NCBI GenBank assembly: GCA_021155885.1
Contig: JAJNBB010000025.1
Span: 1 to 32,836 of the forward strand
Direction of reading: 5' to 3'
Source: Fibrobacteria bacterium
GTDB lineage: Bacteria > Fibrobacterota > Fibrobacteria > UBA11236
Length of the DNA stretch: 32,836 bases
In this document: positions 16,899 through 23,529 of the stretch, one piece after another
Layout: each line of letters begins with the position of its first letter
Numbering within the stretch: the stretch's first letter is position 1
Notes under the pieces: model-generated
Databases searched by the model: none
Told to the model about the DNA's origin: nothing
Seen by the model: only the letters and a program-made list of their open reading frames with translations
Position numbers and translations under genes: made by a program

Positions 16899-17657
16899 CT
16901 AGTTGCCCTGATAATAGTCGGTTTCGAAGCGCCGCGCCCGCAGTACTTCGATAAACAGGCCCGGCTTGCCGGTCCGGCGCAGCCGGAAGAAAATCGCCGT
17001 GGCGAGACCGGGGAATACCCTGGCCAGGACCTTGCTGGCGCCCTCGGGAAAGGGATAGAATGCGCTGCCCCGAAAGCCATCGAGCGCGAAGTAGCCGTCG
17101 CATTCGGCGAACCTTTGCAGGCCCTGGCGGGTGAACCCGCGCACGTGCGGCCCGAGGACCTTCATGCCCGAGGGCTGGCGGCCGATCAGCAGGAGAAGCC
17201 GGTCATGCCACGCCGCCAGGTTGGGCACCCCCAGCAGGAACAGGCCACCGGGCTTCAGGACGCGCGACACCTCGGAGAAAATGAAAAAGATGTCCTTCGT
17301 GTGCTCGAGGACCTGGTTCATCGAGACCACGTCGAGCGACCCGTCCGCGAAGGGAAGCCGGTCGCGCTCCACGTTGATCGGAAAGGTCTCGATCCCCTTC
17401 GCCGCGCAGATCTCCCGGTAGGGCGCGTATCCCTCCAGCCCGTAGAGCGCGCATTTGCGGTCCACCGCGGCCGCGAACGTCGCCAAGTCGTCGCCCTGCC
17501 CGCAGCCCAGGTCCAGGATCTTCGGCACGACCTCCGCGGGCAGGTCCCGCAAATGCTCGGCGGCCCAACCCGCCAGGATCGGGCGGCCGTACGAAAGATG
17601 CTCCGTGCCGCCCTTCAGCCGCACGAAGAAGTCGTTGATGGAGTCGAGAAGGGACAT
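16899..17657 (-). CDS. SAM-dependent methyltransferase, class I
   Basis: A 252-residue methyltransferase. Motif I is ILDLGCGQGDD (47-57), LYGLEGYAPYRE ends strand 2, and LPFADGSLDVVSMNQVLEHT is the Methyltransf_11-type central motif, followed by RVLKPGGLFLLGVPN. It is first in a minus-strand operon with the YfhO-type protein and flippase, so a role in modifying the exported glycan or its lipid carrier is likely (inference). The ATG is preceded by the C-rich arm of a heptad repeat, and no Shine-Dalgarno is visible. The C-terminal ~80 residues lack recognisable motifs. Confidence 0.85.
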   Translation of the reverse strand: MSLLDSINDFFVRLKGGTEHLSYGRPILAGWAAEHLRDLPAEVVPKILDLGCGQGDDLATFAAAVDRKCALYGLEGYAPYREICAAKGIETFPINVERDRLPFADGSLDVVSMNQVLEHTKDIFFIFSEVSRVLKPGGLFLLGVPNLAAWHDRLLLLIGRQPSGMKVLGPHVRGFTRQGLQRFAECDGYFALDGFRGSAFYPFPEGASKVLARVFPGLATAIFFRLRRTGKPGLFIEVLRARRFETDYYQGN

Positions 17658-17665
17658 TGAATCAG

Positions 17666-17756
17666 ACGGGGGTTATGGGACGGGGGTCGGGGGAATTCCC
17701 CAACCCGCCGTGACTGCTTTTCTCGTTCTTCTTTACCCCCCGTCCCCCATCCCCCG
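17666..17756. repeat. Intercistronic inverted repeat with heptad-repeat arms
   Basis: The left arm (17666-17693) reads ACGGGGG, TTATGGG, ACGGGGG, TCGGGGG. The right arm (17736-17756) reads CCCCCCG, TCCCCCA, TCCCCCG. The arms pair over three heptads (about 18 of 21 positions) around a ~42-nt loop. The element lies between the TPMT-like gene and the methyltransferase gene, both on the minus strand; read along transcription the G-rich arm comes first and the C-rich arm ends 8 nt before the next ATG. Confidence 0.8.
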
Positions 17757-17788
17757 TCCTCAGGGAATCTGAACGCACGGAATCCATG

Positions 17789-18400
17789 TTACCGCTTCTC
17801 TTTCCGCAGCAGCCAGATCTCCTCTTTGCCCGCGCGCTCGGGAACGCTCTTCTTGGGGACGATGCGTTCCTCGAGTTCGAGGACGCTGTCGAGGCGCGCC
17901 ATCAGCTCGCCTTCCGAGGTCGGGTGCGGCGGGCCTTCCAGCGAGGTCGTCTTGATCAGCGGGTGGAACACGGCGATCACCAGGCCGCCGGGCCGCAGCA
18001 TCTTGTCCCACACCTCGAAGTATTCGTCGCGGCGTCCGGGATGCACGGCGCTGAAGCAGCCGCACTCGTAGATGATGTCGAAGGGCTCGGTGCTTTTCGG
18101 GATCATCTCGAACAGGTCGATGTTCAGCACCGACAGCTTGGGGTTTTTCTCGGCCTGCGCCGACAGCACGCTGACGGCGCTCTGCGCGAAGTCCACCGCC
18201 ACCGTCTCATGCCCGCGCTGCGCCCACGCGACCGCGTCCCATCCCCGGCCCGCGCCGGGAACCAGCACGCGCCCCTTCTTCGGGCACAGCGGGTTCTTGA
18301 AGAACTCCGTCAGGACCGGATTCACCTTCCCCAGGTCCCAGGTGTCTTTCTTCCCCTGGTAGAGGGATTCCCAGTATTCCGGCAAGTTTTGCGTAAGCAT
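17789..18400 (-). CDS. Thiopurine S-methyltransferase-like methyltransferase
   Basis: A 203-residue class I methyltransferase of the TPMT family. The diagnostic N-terminus is YWESLYQGKKDTWDLGKVNP (9-28), with a Trp-Asp pair at 21-22, followed by motif I VLVPGAGRGWDA (45-56) and VAVDFAQSAV. FDIIYECGCFSAVHPGRRDEY contains the family's central motif. Members methylate thiols, tellurite/selenite, halides or unknown small molecules, and the substrate cannot be read from sequence. It begins 2 bp after rlmN ends, so the two are co-transcribed. Membership in the glycan cluster is doubtful. Confidence 0.85.
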   Translation of the reverse strand: MLTQNLPEYWESLYQGKKDTWDLGKVNPVLTEFFKNPLCPKKGRVLVPGAGRGWDAVAWAQRGHETVAVDFAQSAVSVLSAQAEKNPKLSVLNIDLFEMIPKSTEPFDIIYECGCFSAVHPGRRDEYFEVWDKMLRPGGLVIAVFHPLIKTTSLEGPPHPTSEGELMARLDSVLELEERIVPKKSVPERAGKEEIWLLRKEKR

Positions 18401-18402
18401 AT

Positions 18403-19449
18403 CTAAGCGACCTTTTTCAGAGGAATGGCGAGTTGTCCGCAGGCGGCCAGAATGTCCGGCCCGCGCGGGCGACGCCGCAGCACTTCGAAATCACCCTGCT
18501 TGAGGATCGCCTCGAAGGCGAGGATCTCCTCTTCGGAGGGCGGCTGCAGCGCGGGATCCTCCCCCTTGTTCAGGGGGATGAGATTGATTTTGCAATTCCG
18601 TTGCGAGGCGATGCGCCGCAGTTCGCGGGCCGCCTCCGGGGTGCACGTCTTGCCCTGGATCAGGATGTACTCGAAGGTGAGCTTCTGTCCCGTCAGGTGA
18701 ATGTATTCGTCGGCGGCGTCCATCAGCGCCTCGATGTTCCAGCGCCGGTTCACGGGCATCACGCTGGAGCGCATGTCGTTGTTGCTGCCGTTCAGGCTGA
18801 TGGCCAGCTTGAAGTCCGGCGCGCGCGCCGCCCACTCGCGGATGCGGGGGACGATGCCCGAGGTCGAGACCGTGATGTGGCTCTTGCCGATGCCGAACCC
18901 GTCCTCGGCGTTCAGCGTCTCGCAGGCCCGGGCCACGTTCTCGAGGTTGTGCAGGGGTTCGCCCATGCCCATGAAAATCACGTTGGACAACCGGGACCCG
19001 TCGGTCTCCTTCAGGAACCGGCTGGCCAGCAGGATTTGCTCGAGGATCTCGCCCAGGGTCAAATTGCGGATAAAGCCCATGGTCGCCGTCCGGCAGAACG
19101 TGCAGCCCATGGCGCAGCCGATCTGGGAAGAGACGCACAGCGACCGGCGATTTTCGGTCGGGATCAGGACCATTTCGAAAACATGGCCGTCCTGGGTGGC
19201 CAGCGCCCACTTCCGGGTGCCGTCCTTGCTTACCTGCATCGCCTTGGCCGTCAAAATCGAGACTTCGGCGGTTTCTTTTAATTTTTCTACTAGCTTTTTG
19301 CCCAGGTTGGTCATCCGCTCGAAATCGGTCTCGAAATGGCGGAGCATCCACTCGCGAATCTGGCGGGAGCGGTAACGCGGCTCCCCTAATTCGGCTGTAA
19401 AATCGCCAAGGGCCTCGCTGTCAAGGCTTAGTAGATGCATTTTGCCCAT
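18403..19449 (-). CDS. rlmN: 23S rRNA (adenine2503-C2)-methyltransferase / tRNA m2A37 methyltransferase
   Basis: A 348-residue radical-SAM enzyme that methylates C2 of A2503 in 23S rRNA and of A37 in some tRNAs. The iron-sulfur motif CAMGCTFC gives Cys112, Cys116 and Cys119. The second catalytic cysteine is Cys337 in DILAACGQLA near the C-terminus. NVIFMGMGEPLHN is the GEP motif contacting SAM. The N-terminal accessory domain (YRSRQIREWMLRHF) is complete, and the length is normal. An in-frame ATG three codons downstream is an equally possible start, and neither has a strong Shine-Dalgarno. It is divergent from the Nudix gene over 63 bp. Confidence 0.96.
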   Translation of the reverse strand: MGKMHLLSLDSEALGDFTAELGEPRYRSRQIREWMLRHFETDFERMTNLGKKLVEKLKETAEVSILTAKAMQVSKDGTRKWALATQDGHVFEMVLIPTENRRSLCVSSQIGCAMGCTFCRTATMGFIRNLTLGEILEQILLASRFLKETDGSRLSNVIFMGMGEPLHNLENVARACETLNAEDGFGIGKSHITVSTSGIVPRIREWAARAPDFKLAISLNGSNNDMRSSVMPVNRRWNIEALMDAADEYIHLTGQKLTFEYILIQGKTCTPEAARELRRIASQRNCKINLIPLNKGEDPALQPPSEEEILAFEAILKQGDFEVLRRRPRGPDILAACGQLAIPLKKVA

Positions 19450-19512
19450 GGTTACGGAAATCTAATAATTTCAGCGATTTACAGAAGCTGCCCATCGGGG
19501 CATAACTAGCCG

Positions 19513-20040
19513 ATGGAAGCTGCCGTTGCCATAATTCGGGCAAAAATGCCAGATTCCCGCATTCTCATTCTGAGACGGGCTCTCAATCCTCACGACCCTT
19601 GGTCCGGACATTTCGCCTTCCCCGGAGGGCGACGCGAGCCCGGCGATGCGGACTTGTTGGCGACCTGCATTCGCGAAACCCGGGAGGAATGCGGCCTCGA
19701 ACTCTCGCCCTACGACCTTCGCCGGGAACTTCCCCCCACCACTGCCGGAAACGCCCTCGGCAGCCGCAGGCACGAAGCCGCCTCGCGGCTGAGTCAACCC
19801 GTCCACGTGGCCCCCTTCCTCTTCGAGATCGCCCCGGGCGCCCCGCCCCGCCTGCGCCTCGATCCCCTCGAATGCGCCGCCGCCCATTGGGCGCCGGAAT
19901 CCTACCTGCGGGATCCCGCCGCGCGCGCTTTCATCACGCCGCTCCCGGATGCCGAGAAACGCTTCCCCTCCATCCTGTTCGAGGGCGGGCACATCTGGGG
20001 ATTCACGTACAAGGTGCTGGAGGAATTATTGAAATTGTGA
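19513..20040 (+). CDS. Nudix hydrolase, CoA pyrophosphatase-like
   Basis: A 175-residue hydrolase of nucleoside diphosphate-linked compounds. The Nudix box spans about 38-62, with the catalytic helix core RETREECGLEL. Just before it, RRALNPHDPWSGHFAFPGG fits the upstream NuCoA-type signature, in which an H-x-G-x-x-(A/S)FPGG element precedes the box, so coenzyme A or its derivatives are the likely substrate (family knowledge). A central Arg/His-rich stretch (GSRRHEAASRLSQPVHVAPF) and a C-terminal IWGFTYKVLEELL are also typical. The gene seems monocistronic. Palindromic repeats follow its stop codon. Confidence 0.88.
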   Translation: MEAAVAIIRAKMPDSRILILRRALNPHDPWSGHFAFPGGRREPGDADLLATCIRETREECGLELSPYDLRRELPPTTAGNALGSRRHEAASRLSQPVHVAPFLFEIAPGAPPRLRLDPLECAAAHWAPESYLRDPAARAFITPLPDAEKRFPSILFEGGHIWGFTYKVLEELLKL

Positions 20041-20054
20041 CGAAAGGAATTTGG

Positions 20055-20178
20055 GCGCATGGGGCCTTTCCGAAGGTGGGCCTCATGCGCTACTACCCGG
20101 TCGCCTCGCGGCGTTGGGGATATGTTGTACGGGCGCGATGCATGGGCGCGACTTAGTCACGCCCATACGCGCCCCTAC
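20055..20178. repeat. Two adjacent palindromic intergenic repeats
   Basis: The first hairpin pairs 20055-20066 (GCGCATGGGGCC) with 20079-20090 (GGCCTCATGCGC), with an inner CCTT/AAGG stem. The second pairs about 20127-20148 with 20160-20178; the right arm reads CGCCCATACGCGCCCCTAC and the left arm is its near reverse complement. Both look like REP-type extragenic palindromes. The right arm of the second contains the TAG stop of the barrel gene on the minus strand. The first might also terminate the Nudix message, but it lacks a T tract. Confidence 0.65.
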
Positions 20179-21044
20179 CACGCCACCTTGACATCAATTC
20201 CCAACGCCGCTTCGGAACGCCGCGCCGACGTGACCGGCGCGTCAGCGGCCATCTGCAACGCGACCGCGTGCGTCACCGCCCACTCCGCCGAAATCCCGTT
20301 GCGCACATAATGCACCGTCTCGGGGTTCTCGTCCGGCTTGGTGATGTCCGCTTGCCCGAGCAGGAAATCCTCGAAGGTCCAGCGCTCACCGAGCCGCAGC
20401 CCCACCGCCGCCCGCCAATGCACTTCGCGGTCCCCGTGAGGGTTCACGAACAGCGGGGCCGCTTGCCCCGCTCCGTGATCGACTCCGTTGTGCGCCGACT
20501 TCGCCAGCGCCGCGCCTCCCCCGTCGTCCTGAAGTTTCTCTCCCAGTGCCTGGCTGAAGCCCAGCATCCCGGAAGTGTGCCAGCGCATGCCCCACTCCTT
20601 GCGCGCGCCGATCCAGGGCAGAACCATCGTGTGATCGCCAGCCAGGCCGTGATCCGCGTCGCCGAAAGGCAGTTCGACCTGCAGGCCCGCCTCCGCGCTC
20701 CAGTCATGGGACAGGCGGCGCGCGTACTGCACCATCAACAGCGGGTTGCCGAGGCCGGAGGTAACGCCCTCCTCCGCGTGCAGGTTGACCCACGGTACCT
20801 CGACGCCGAGGGACAGGCCCCGGACCTTCGCGAAAAAGCGCGGGCTCGCGACGCCGTAGGCGCCTTCCTGGCCCTCGATGTCGAAGGTGACGACGCGCGC
20901 GCGAATCCCCGCCTCGAAGGGATGGGAACCGCCGTGCGGGTTGACGCGCGGGCACGACTGCAGGCCGCAAAAGGCGCCCGCGAGCGCGGGCAGCAAAAAC
21001 ACCGCGGCTGAAAACATCCTGATAATGGAAGAACCTGATCGCAT
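20175..21044 (-). CDS. Probable outer-membrane beta-barrel protein
   Basis: A 289-residue protein from the ATG at 21044, which is preceded by GAGAGGA at good spacing. Residues 1-25 are a signal peptide (IIRMFSAAVFLLPALAGA). The rest alternates hydrophobic and polar residues in strands separated by Gly/Asp/His-rich turns, for example SLGVEVPWVNLHAEEG, WSAEAGLQVELPFGDADHG and RWTFEDFLLGQADITKP. It ends in KVAW with a terminal aromatic residue, the usual barrel-assembly signal. Size suggests about 12 strands. His/Asp-rich loops and the Cys/His-rich exported neighbour hint at metals (inference). It is preceded on the same strand by that Cys-rich gene. The function is unknown. Confidence 0.72.
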   Translation of the reverse strand: MRSGSSIIRMFSAAVFLLPALAGAFCGLQSCPRVNPHGGSHPFEAGIRARVVTFDIEGQEGAYGVASPRFFAKVRGLSLGVEVPWVNLHAEEGVTSGLGNPLLMVQYARRLSHDWSAEAGLQVELPFGDADHGLAGDHTMVLPWIGARKEWGMRWHTSGMLGFSQALGEKLQDDGGGAALAKSAHNGVDHGAGQAAPLFVNPHGDREVHWRAAVGLRLGERWTFEDFLLGQADITKPDENPETVHYVRNGISAEWAVTHAVALQMAADAPVTSARRSEAALGIDVKVAW

Positions 21045-21091
21045 TTTGAAAATCCTCTCGAATGAAATACGCGAAAGCACGGCTTGAAAGC

Positions 21092-21109
21092 GCGCGCCGG
21101 ACGGCGCGC
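21092..21109 (-). terminator. GC-rich hairpin between the Cys-rich and barrel genes
   Basis: GCGCGCC (21092-21098) pairs with GGCGCGC (21103-21109) over a 4-nt loop, in the 95-bp spacer between the two minus-strand genes. On the minus strand it is followed shortly by a brief TTTC. It could partially terminate transcription or protect the message end; the T tract is too short for a strong call. Confidence 0.4.
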
Positions 21110-21139
21110 CAAACCGCGGGACTGCCTGCGGGGGAGGAT

Positions 21140-21610
21140 TTAAACGATCGGGATTTTCGCGGGCGCCGCGCGAAGCATTTCGCGCGGTAATTCGCCTGCG
21201 GACGGACGCAGGCTTTCGGAGACCTCCAACAGGAAGCCTTCGGCCCGAAGCGGGGGAAGGTACACCACGGAGGAAGGCGCCCTGCCCTCCGAGGCGCGCG
21301 ATTCGGAACACTCGGCCCAGGCGGTTTCGCGCAGGCGTCCCGCCTCCGAATCCAGGGGCTCAGCGCGCGCCGAAGCCTCCTCGACAAAGCCCGTCTTGGG
21401 GCAAAAGCAGTCGGCCGGGCAGCCTTGGGGATGGTGCTTGCAAATTCCCTGGCGAGGGGCGTCCGCTTCGATCGCCTGCGCCGCGACCGCAGTTTCAGGC
21501 CCGGAAACAAAGGCGGAAAGCATGGGGGCGAGGGATTGGACGGACGCGGCGAAGATCCAAAGAGAGGCCAGGAAAACCAGGGCCCCACGCTTTTGAAAAA
21601 TCCCCCGCAT
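21140..21610 (-). CDS. Cys/His-rich exported protein of unknown function
   Basis: A 156-residue protein with an N-terminal hydrophobic segment (ALVFLASLWIFAASVQSLAP, residues 10-29) that is a signal peptide or anchor. Residues 57-70 form a compact Cys/His cluster with Cys57, His59, His60, Cys64, Cys68 and Cys70, which looks like a metal-binding site. The remainder is Ala/Glu/Arg-rich, without motifs, and ends AKIPIV. I do not recognise a family. Similar short exported proteins with a periplasmic Cys/His motif are found near metal-efflux or metal-uptake genes (general pattern, not proof). The Shine-Dalgarno is weak or distant, so the start is uncertain. Confidence 0.6.
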   Translation of the reverse strand: MRGIFQKRGALVFLASLWIFAASVQSLAPMLSAFVSGPETAVAAQAIEADAPRQGICKHHPQGCPADCFCPKTGFVEEASARAEPLDSEAGRLRETAWAECSESRASEGRAPSSVVYLPPLRAEGFLLEVSESLRPSAGELPREMLRAAPAKIPIV

Positions 21611-21650
21611 GGATGAAAAAATAGATTCCTGAAGGGCCGGGAGACCCCCT

Positions 21651-21690
21651 CCGGATAAACGATCCGGACGGGCGACCCGACGGGTCGCCC
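21651..21690. repeat. Two hairpins in the spacer before rpe
   Basis: CCGGAT (21651-21656) pairs with ATCCGG (21662-21667). GGGCGACCC (21670-21678) pairs perfectly with GGGTCGCCC (21682-21690), followed by a CGCCTTTTCATTTT run. The second resembles REP-like palindromes or a terminator reading rightward. As it lies upstream of rpe and no plus-strand gene precedes it, a role as leader attenuator or repeat is more likely than termination. Confidence 0.5.
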
Positions 21691-21715
21691 CGCCTTTTCA
21701 TTTTACATTAGGGCC

Positions 21716-22378
21716 ATGACTCCGCCCCGCAAGCTCGCCCCCAGCATCCTGAACAGCGATTTCTCACGCCTGGGCGAGGCCATCCAGGCCGTTACCGCCG
21801 GAGGGGCGGACTGGGTTCATCTCGACGTGATGGACGGGCACTTCGTGCCGAACCTCACCATCGGCCCGATCATCGTCGAGGCCGCGAAGAAAAACACGAC
21901 TTTGCCTCTCGACTGCCACCTGATGGTCAGCAACCCCGAAACCATGGTTCCCTGGTTTACGGACGCGGGCGCCGATTCCATCACCGTGCATGCCGAGGCC
22001 ACGCGGGACCTTCCGGCGCTGGTCCGGCTCATCAAGTCGAAGGGCGCGCGCGCGGGCGTGAGCATCAAGCCCGACACCCCGGTCGAGGCCCTGTACGACG
22101 TTCTGCCCGAACTCGACATGGTTTTGTTGATGTCCGTCTTTCCCGGCTTCGGCGGGCAAAAATTCATTCCGGAATCGCTCGACCGGGCCCGGCGGCTGCG
22201 GGCGCACAGCGACGAGCTCGGGCTGAACCTCGACATCGAAATGGACGGGGGCATCGGGCTTTCGAACCTCGGCGAGGTTCTGGCGTCCGGCGTGAACGCC
22301 GTCGTGGTCGGCACCGCCATCTTCCGCCAGCCGGACGTGGCCGGAGCGACCCGCGCGTTCAAGGCGGCGATGGGTTAG
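21716..22378 (+). CDS. rpe: Ribulose-phosphate 3-epimerase
   Basis: A 220-residue TIM-barrel enzyme interconverting D-ribulose 5-phosphate and D-xylulose 5-phosphate in the pentose phosphate pathway. APSILNSDF opens the barrel. Metal ligands and catalytic residues are visible as His35 and Asp37 in HLDVMDGHFVPN, His68 in DCHLMV, and Asp177 in EMDGGI. MSVFPGFGGQKFI (139-151) is the flexible phosphate-side loop. The length is normal. AGGG lies close upstream of the ATG. The gene is apparently monocistronic, flanked by hairpins on both sides. Confidence 0.97.
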   Translation: MTPPRKLAPSILNSDFSRLGEAIQAVTAGGADWVHLDVMDGHFVPNLTIGPIIVEAAKKNTTLPLDCHLMVSNPETMVPWFTDAGADSITVHAEATRDLPALVRLIKSKGARAGVSIKPDTPVEALYDVLPELDMVLLMSVFPGFGGQKFIPESLDRARRLRAHSDELGLNLDIEMDGGIGLSNLGEVLASGVNAVVVGTAIFRQPDVAGATRAFKAAMG

Positions 22379-22425
22379 CACCAGGACCGGAATAACGTTT
22401 TTTTGTATTCGCTGAAGTGATTTCT

Positions 22426-22533
22426 TAGCGACGGAGCGAGACCCAGCGAGGCCAGGCGCCCGACGCAGTCGTACCGGTAGTACGACGAGGAGCGGCAACG
22501 CAGCATCGCGCCGGTCGCAGCCCGTCGTCGCTA
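22426..22533. repeat. Structured intergenic repeat between rpe and pdxA
   Basis: An outer stem pairs TAGCGACG (22426-22433) with CGTCGCTA (22526-22533). A central hairpin pairs GTCGTAC (22468-22474) with GTACGAC (22480-22486) across a 5-nt loop. The sequence between is rich in GCGA/GCGG words. This is typical of a folded extragenic repeat family. The right outer arm includes the TAG stop codon of pdxA. Confidence 0.6.
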
Positions 22534-23508
22534 GTCCAAGAGCCTTACTGCTAATTTATACGCCGCGATCATCGAGTCGGGTTCGGCAACGCCCCGCCCC
22601 GCGATCTCGAACGCCGTGCCGTGATCCGGCGAGGTGCGCACGAAGGGAAGGCCCAGCGTGCAATTCACCCCGTTCGCGAAATCCAAAGTCTTCATCGGAC
22701 CGAATCCCTGGTCGTGGTACATCGCGATGACCGCATCAAAGCGCCCGCGCAGCGCCTGCAGAAACACCGTGTCGCCCGGGTGCGGCCCCGAGACGTCGAT
22801 GCCCTCCGCCTTCAGCGCGGCCATCGCCGGCCTCAGGATCTCGATCTCTTCGCGGCCGAACAGGCCGTTCTCGCCCGCGTGGGGGTTGATCCCGGCGAGG
22901 GCGATGCGCGGGGCCGCCGTCCCGGTTTTCACCAGCGCCTCGCGGGTGAGGCGCACGACGTGCGCGACGCGCGGACCCGTGATGGCGTCGAGGGCCTGCC
23001 GCAGGGGGAGGTGGTCGGTGACGTGGCCCACCACGATTTTCGGATGCCACAAGGCCATCACGGGCCCCGCCACCCCCGTCCTTTGCTCGAGGATGTCGGT
23101 GTGTCCCACGAAGGCGTGTCCGCCGAGGTTCATGGCTTCCTTGTTGAGCGGGGCGGTGACGAGGGCGTGGGCGCGGCCCGCCAGGCATTCGTCGACGGCG
23201 TGGACGAAATAGCGATAGGCGGCGTCGCCGCAAGCGGCCGACAACTTGCCCGGCTCGAAGGAGCCGGGGACGAGAAGGCCCAGCGAACGCACGGGAATCG
23301 CGTCGACGGCAAGGTTTTCTCCGGCGTCCTTCTCCTCGACGAAGCGCAAAGGAATTCCCAGGGATTGCGCGGTGGCGCGCAGGATGCCGAGCTCTCCGAC
23401 GACGAGGGGATGAATGCCCGGGACCGCGGGAACGGCCGCCAGGCACTTCACGAGCACTTCGGGACCGATGCCGGCGGCGTCGCCGAGCGTAAGCAGAACG
23501 GTTTTCAC
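22531..23508 (-). CDS. pdxA: 4-hydroxythreonine-4-phosphate dehydrogenase
   Basis: A 325-residue enzyme oxidising 4-phosphooxy-L-threonine in pyridoxal-phosphate biosynthesis. Family landmarks: GDAAGIGPE (9-17), TAPLNKEA (118-125), GHTDIL with metal ligand His136, TDHLPLR with His166, INPHAGENG (207-215), MYHDQGFGPMK with His265, and TSPDHGTAFEIAG (292-304). The start is a GTG without a clear Shine-Dalgarno. It lies 21 bp after the giant lipoprotein gene, on the same strand. PdxA-like enzymes acting on other hydroxy-acid phosphates exist, but the canonical motifs favour true PdxA. No pdxJ is seen in the window. Confidence 0.94.
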   Translation of the reverse strand: MKTVLLTLGDAAGIGPEVLVKCLAAVPAVPGIHPLVVGELGILRATAQSLGIPLRFVEEKDAGENLAVDAIPVRSLGLLVPGSFEPGKLSAACGDAAYRYFVHAVDECLAGRAHALVTAPLNKEAMNLGGHAFVGHTDILEQRTGVAGPVMALWHPKIVVGHVTDHLPLRQALDAITGPRVAHVVRLTREALVKTGTAAPRIALAGINPHAGENGLFGREEIEILRPAMAALKAEGIDVSGPHPGDTVFLQALRGRFDAVIAMYHDQGFGPMKTLDFANGVNCTLGLPFVRTSPDHGTAFEIAGRGVAEPDSMIAAYKLAVRLLD

Positions 23509-23529
23509 GGAAGGAAAACTACATACCGC

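Noticed and set aside
21670-21690. Terminator for a gene upstream of rpe
   Set aside because: The gene upstream is on the opposite strand, so no plus-strand transcript is known to need termination there; recorded as a repeat or leader hairpin.
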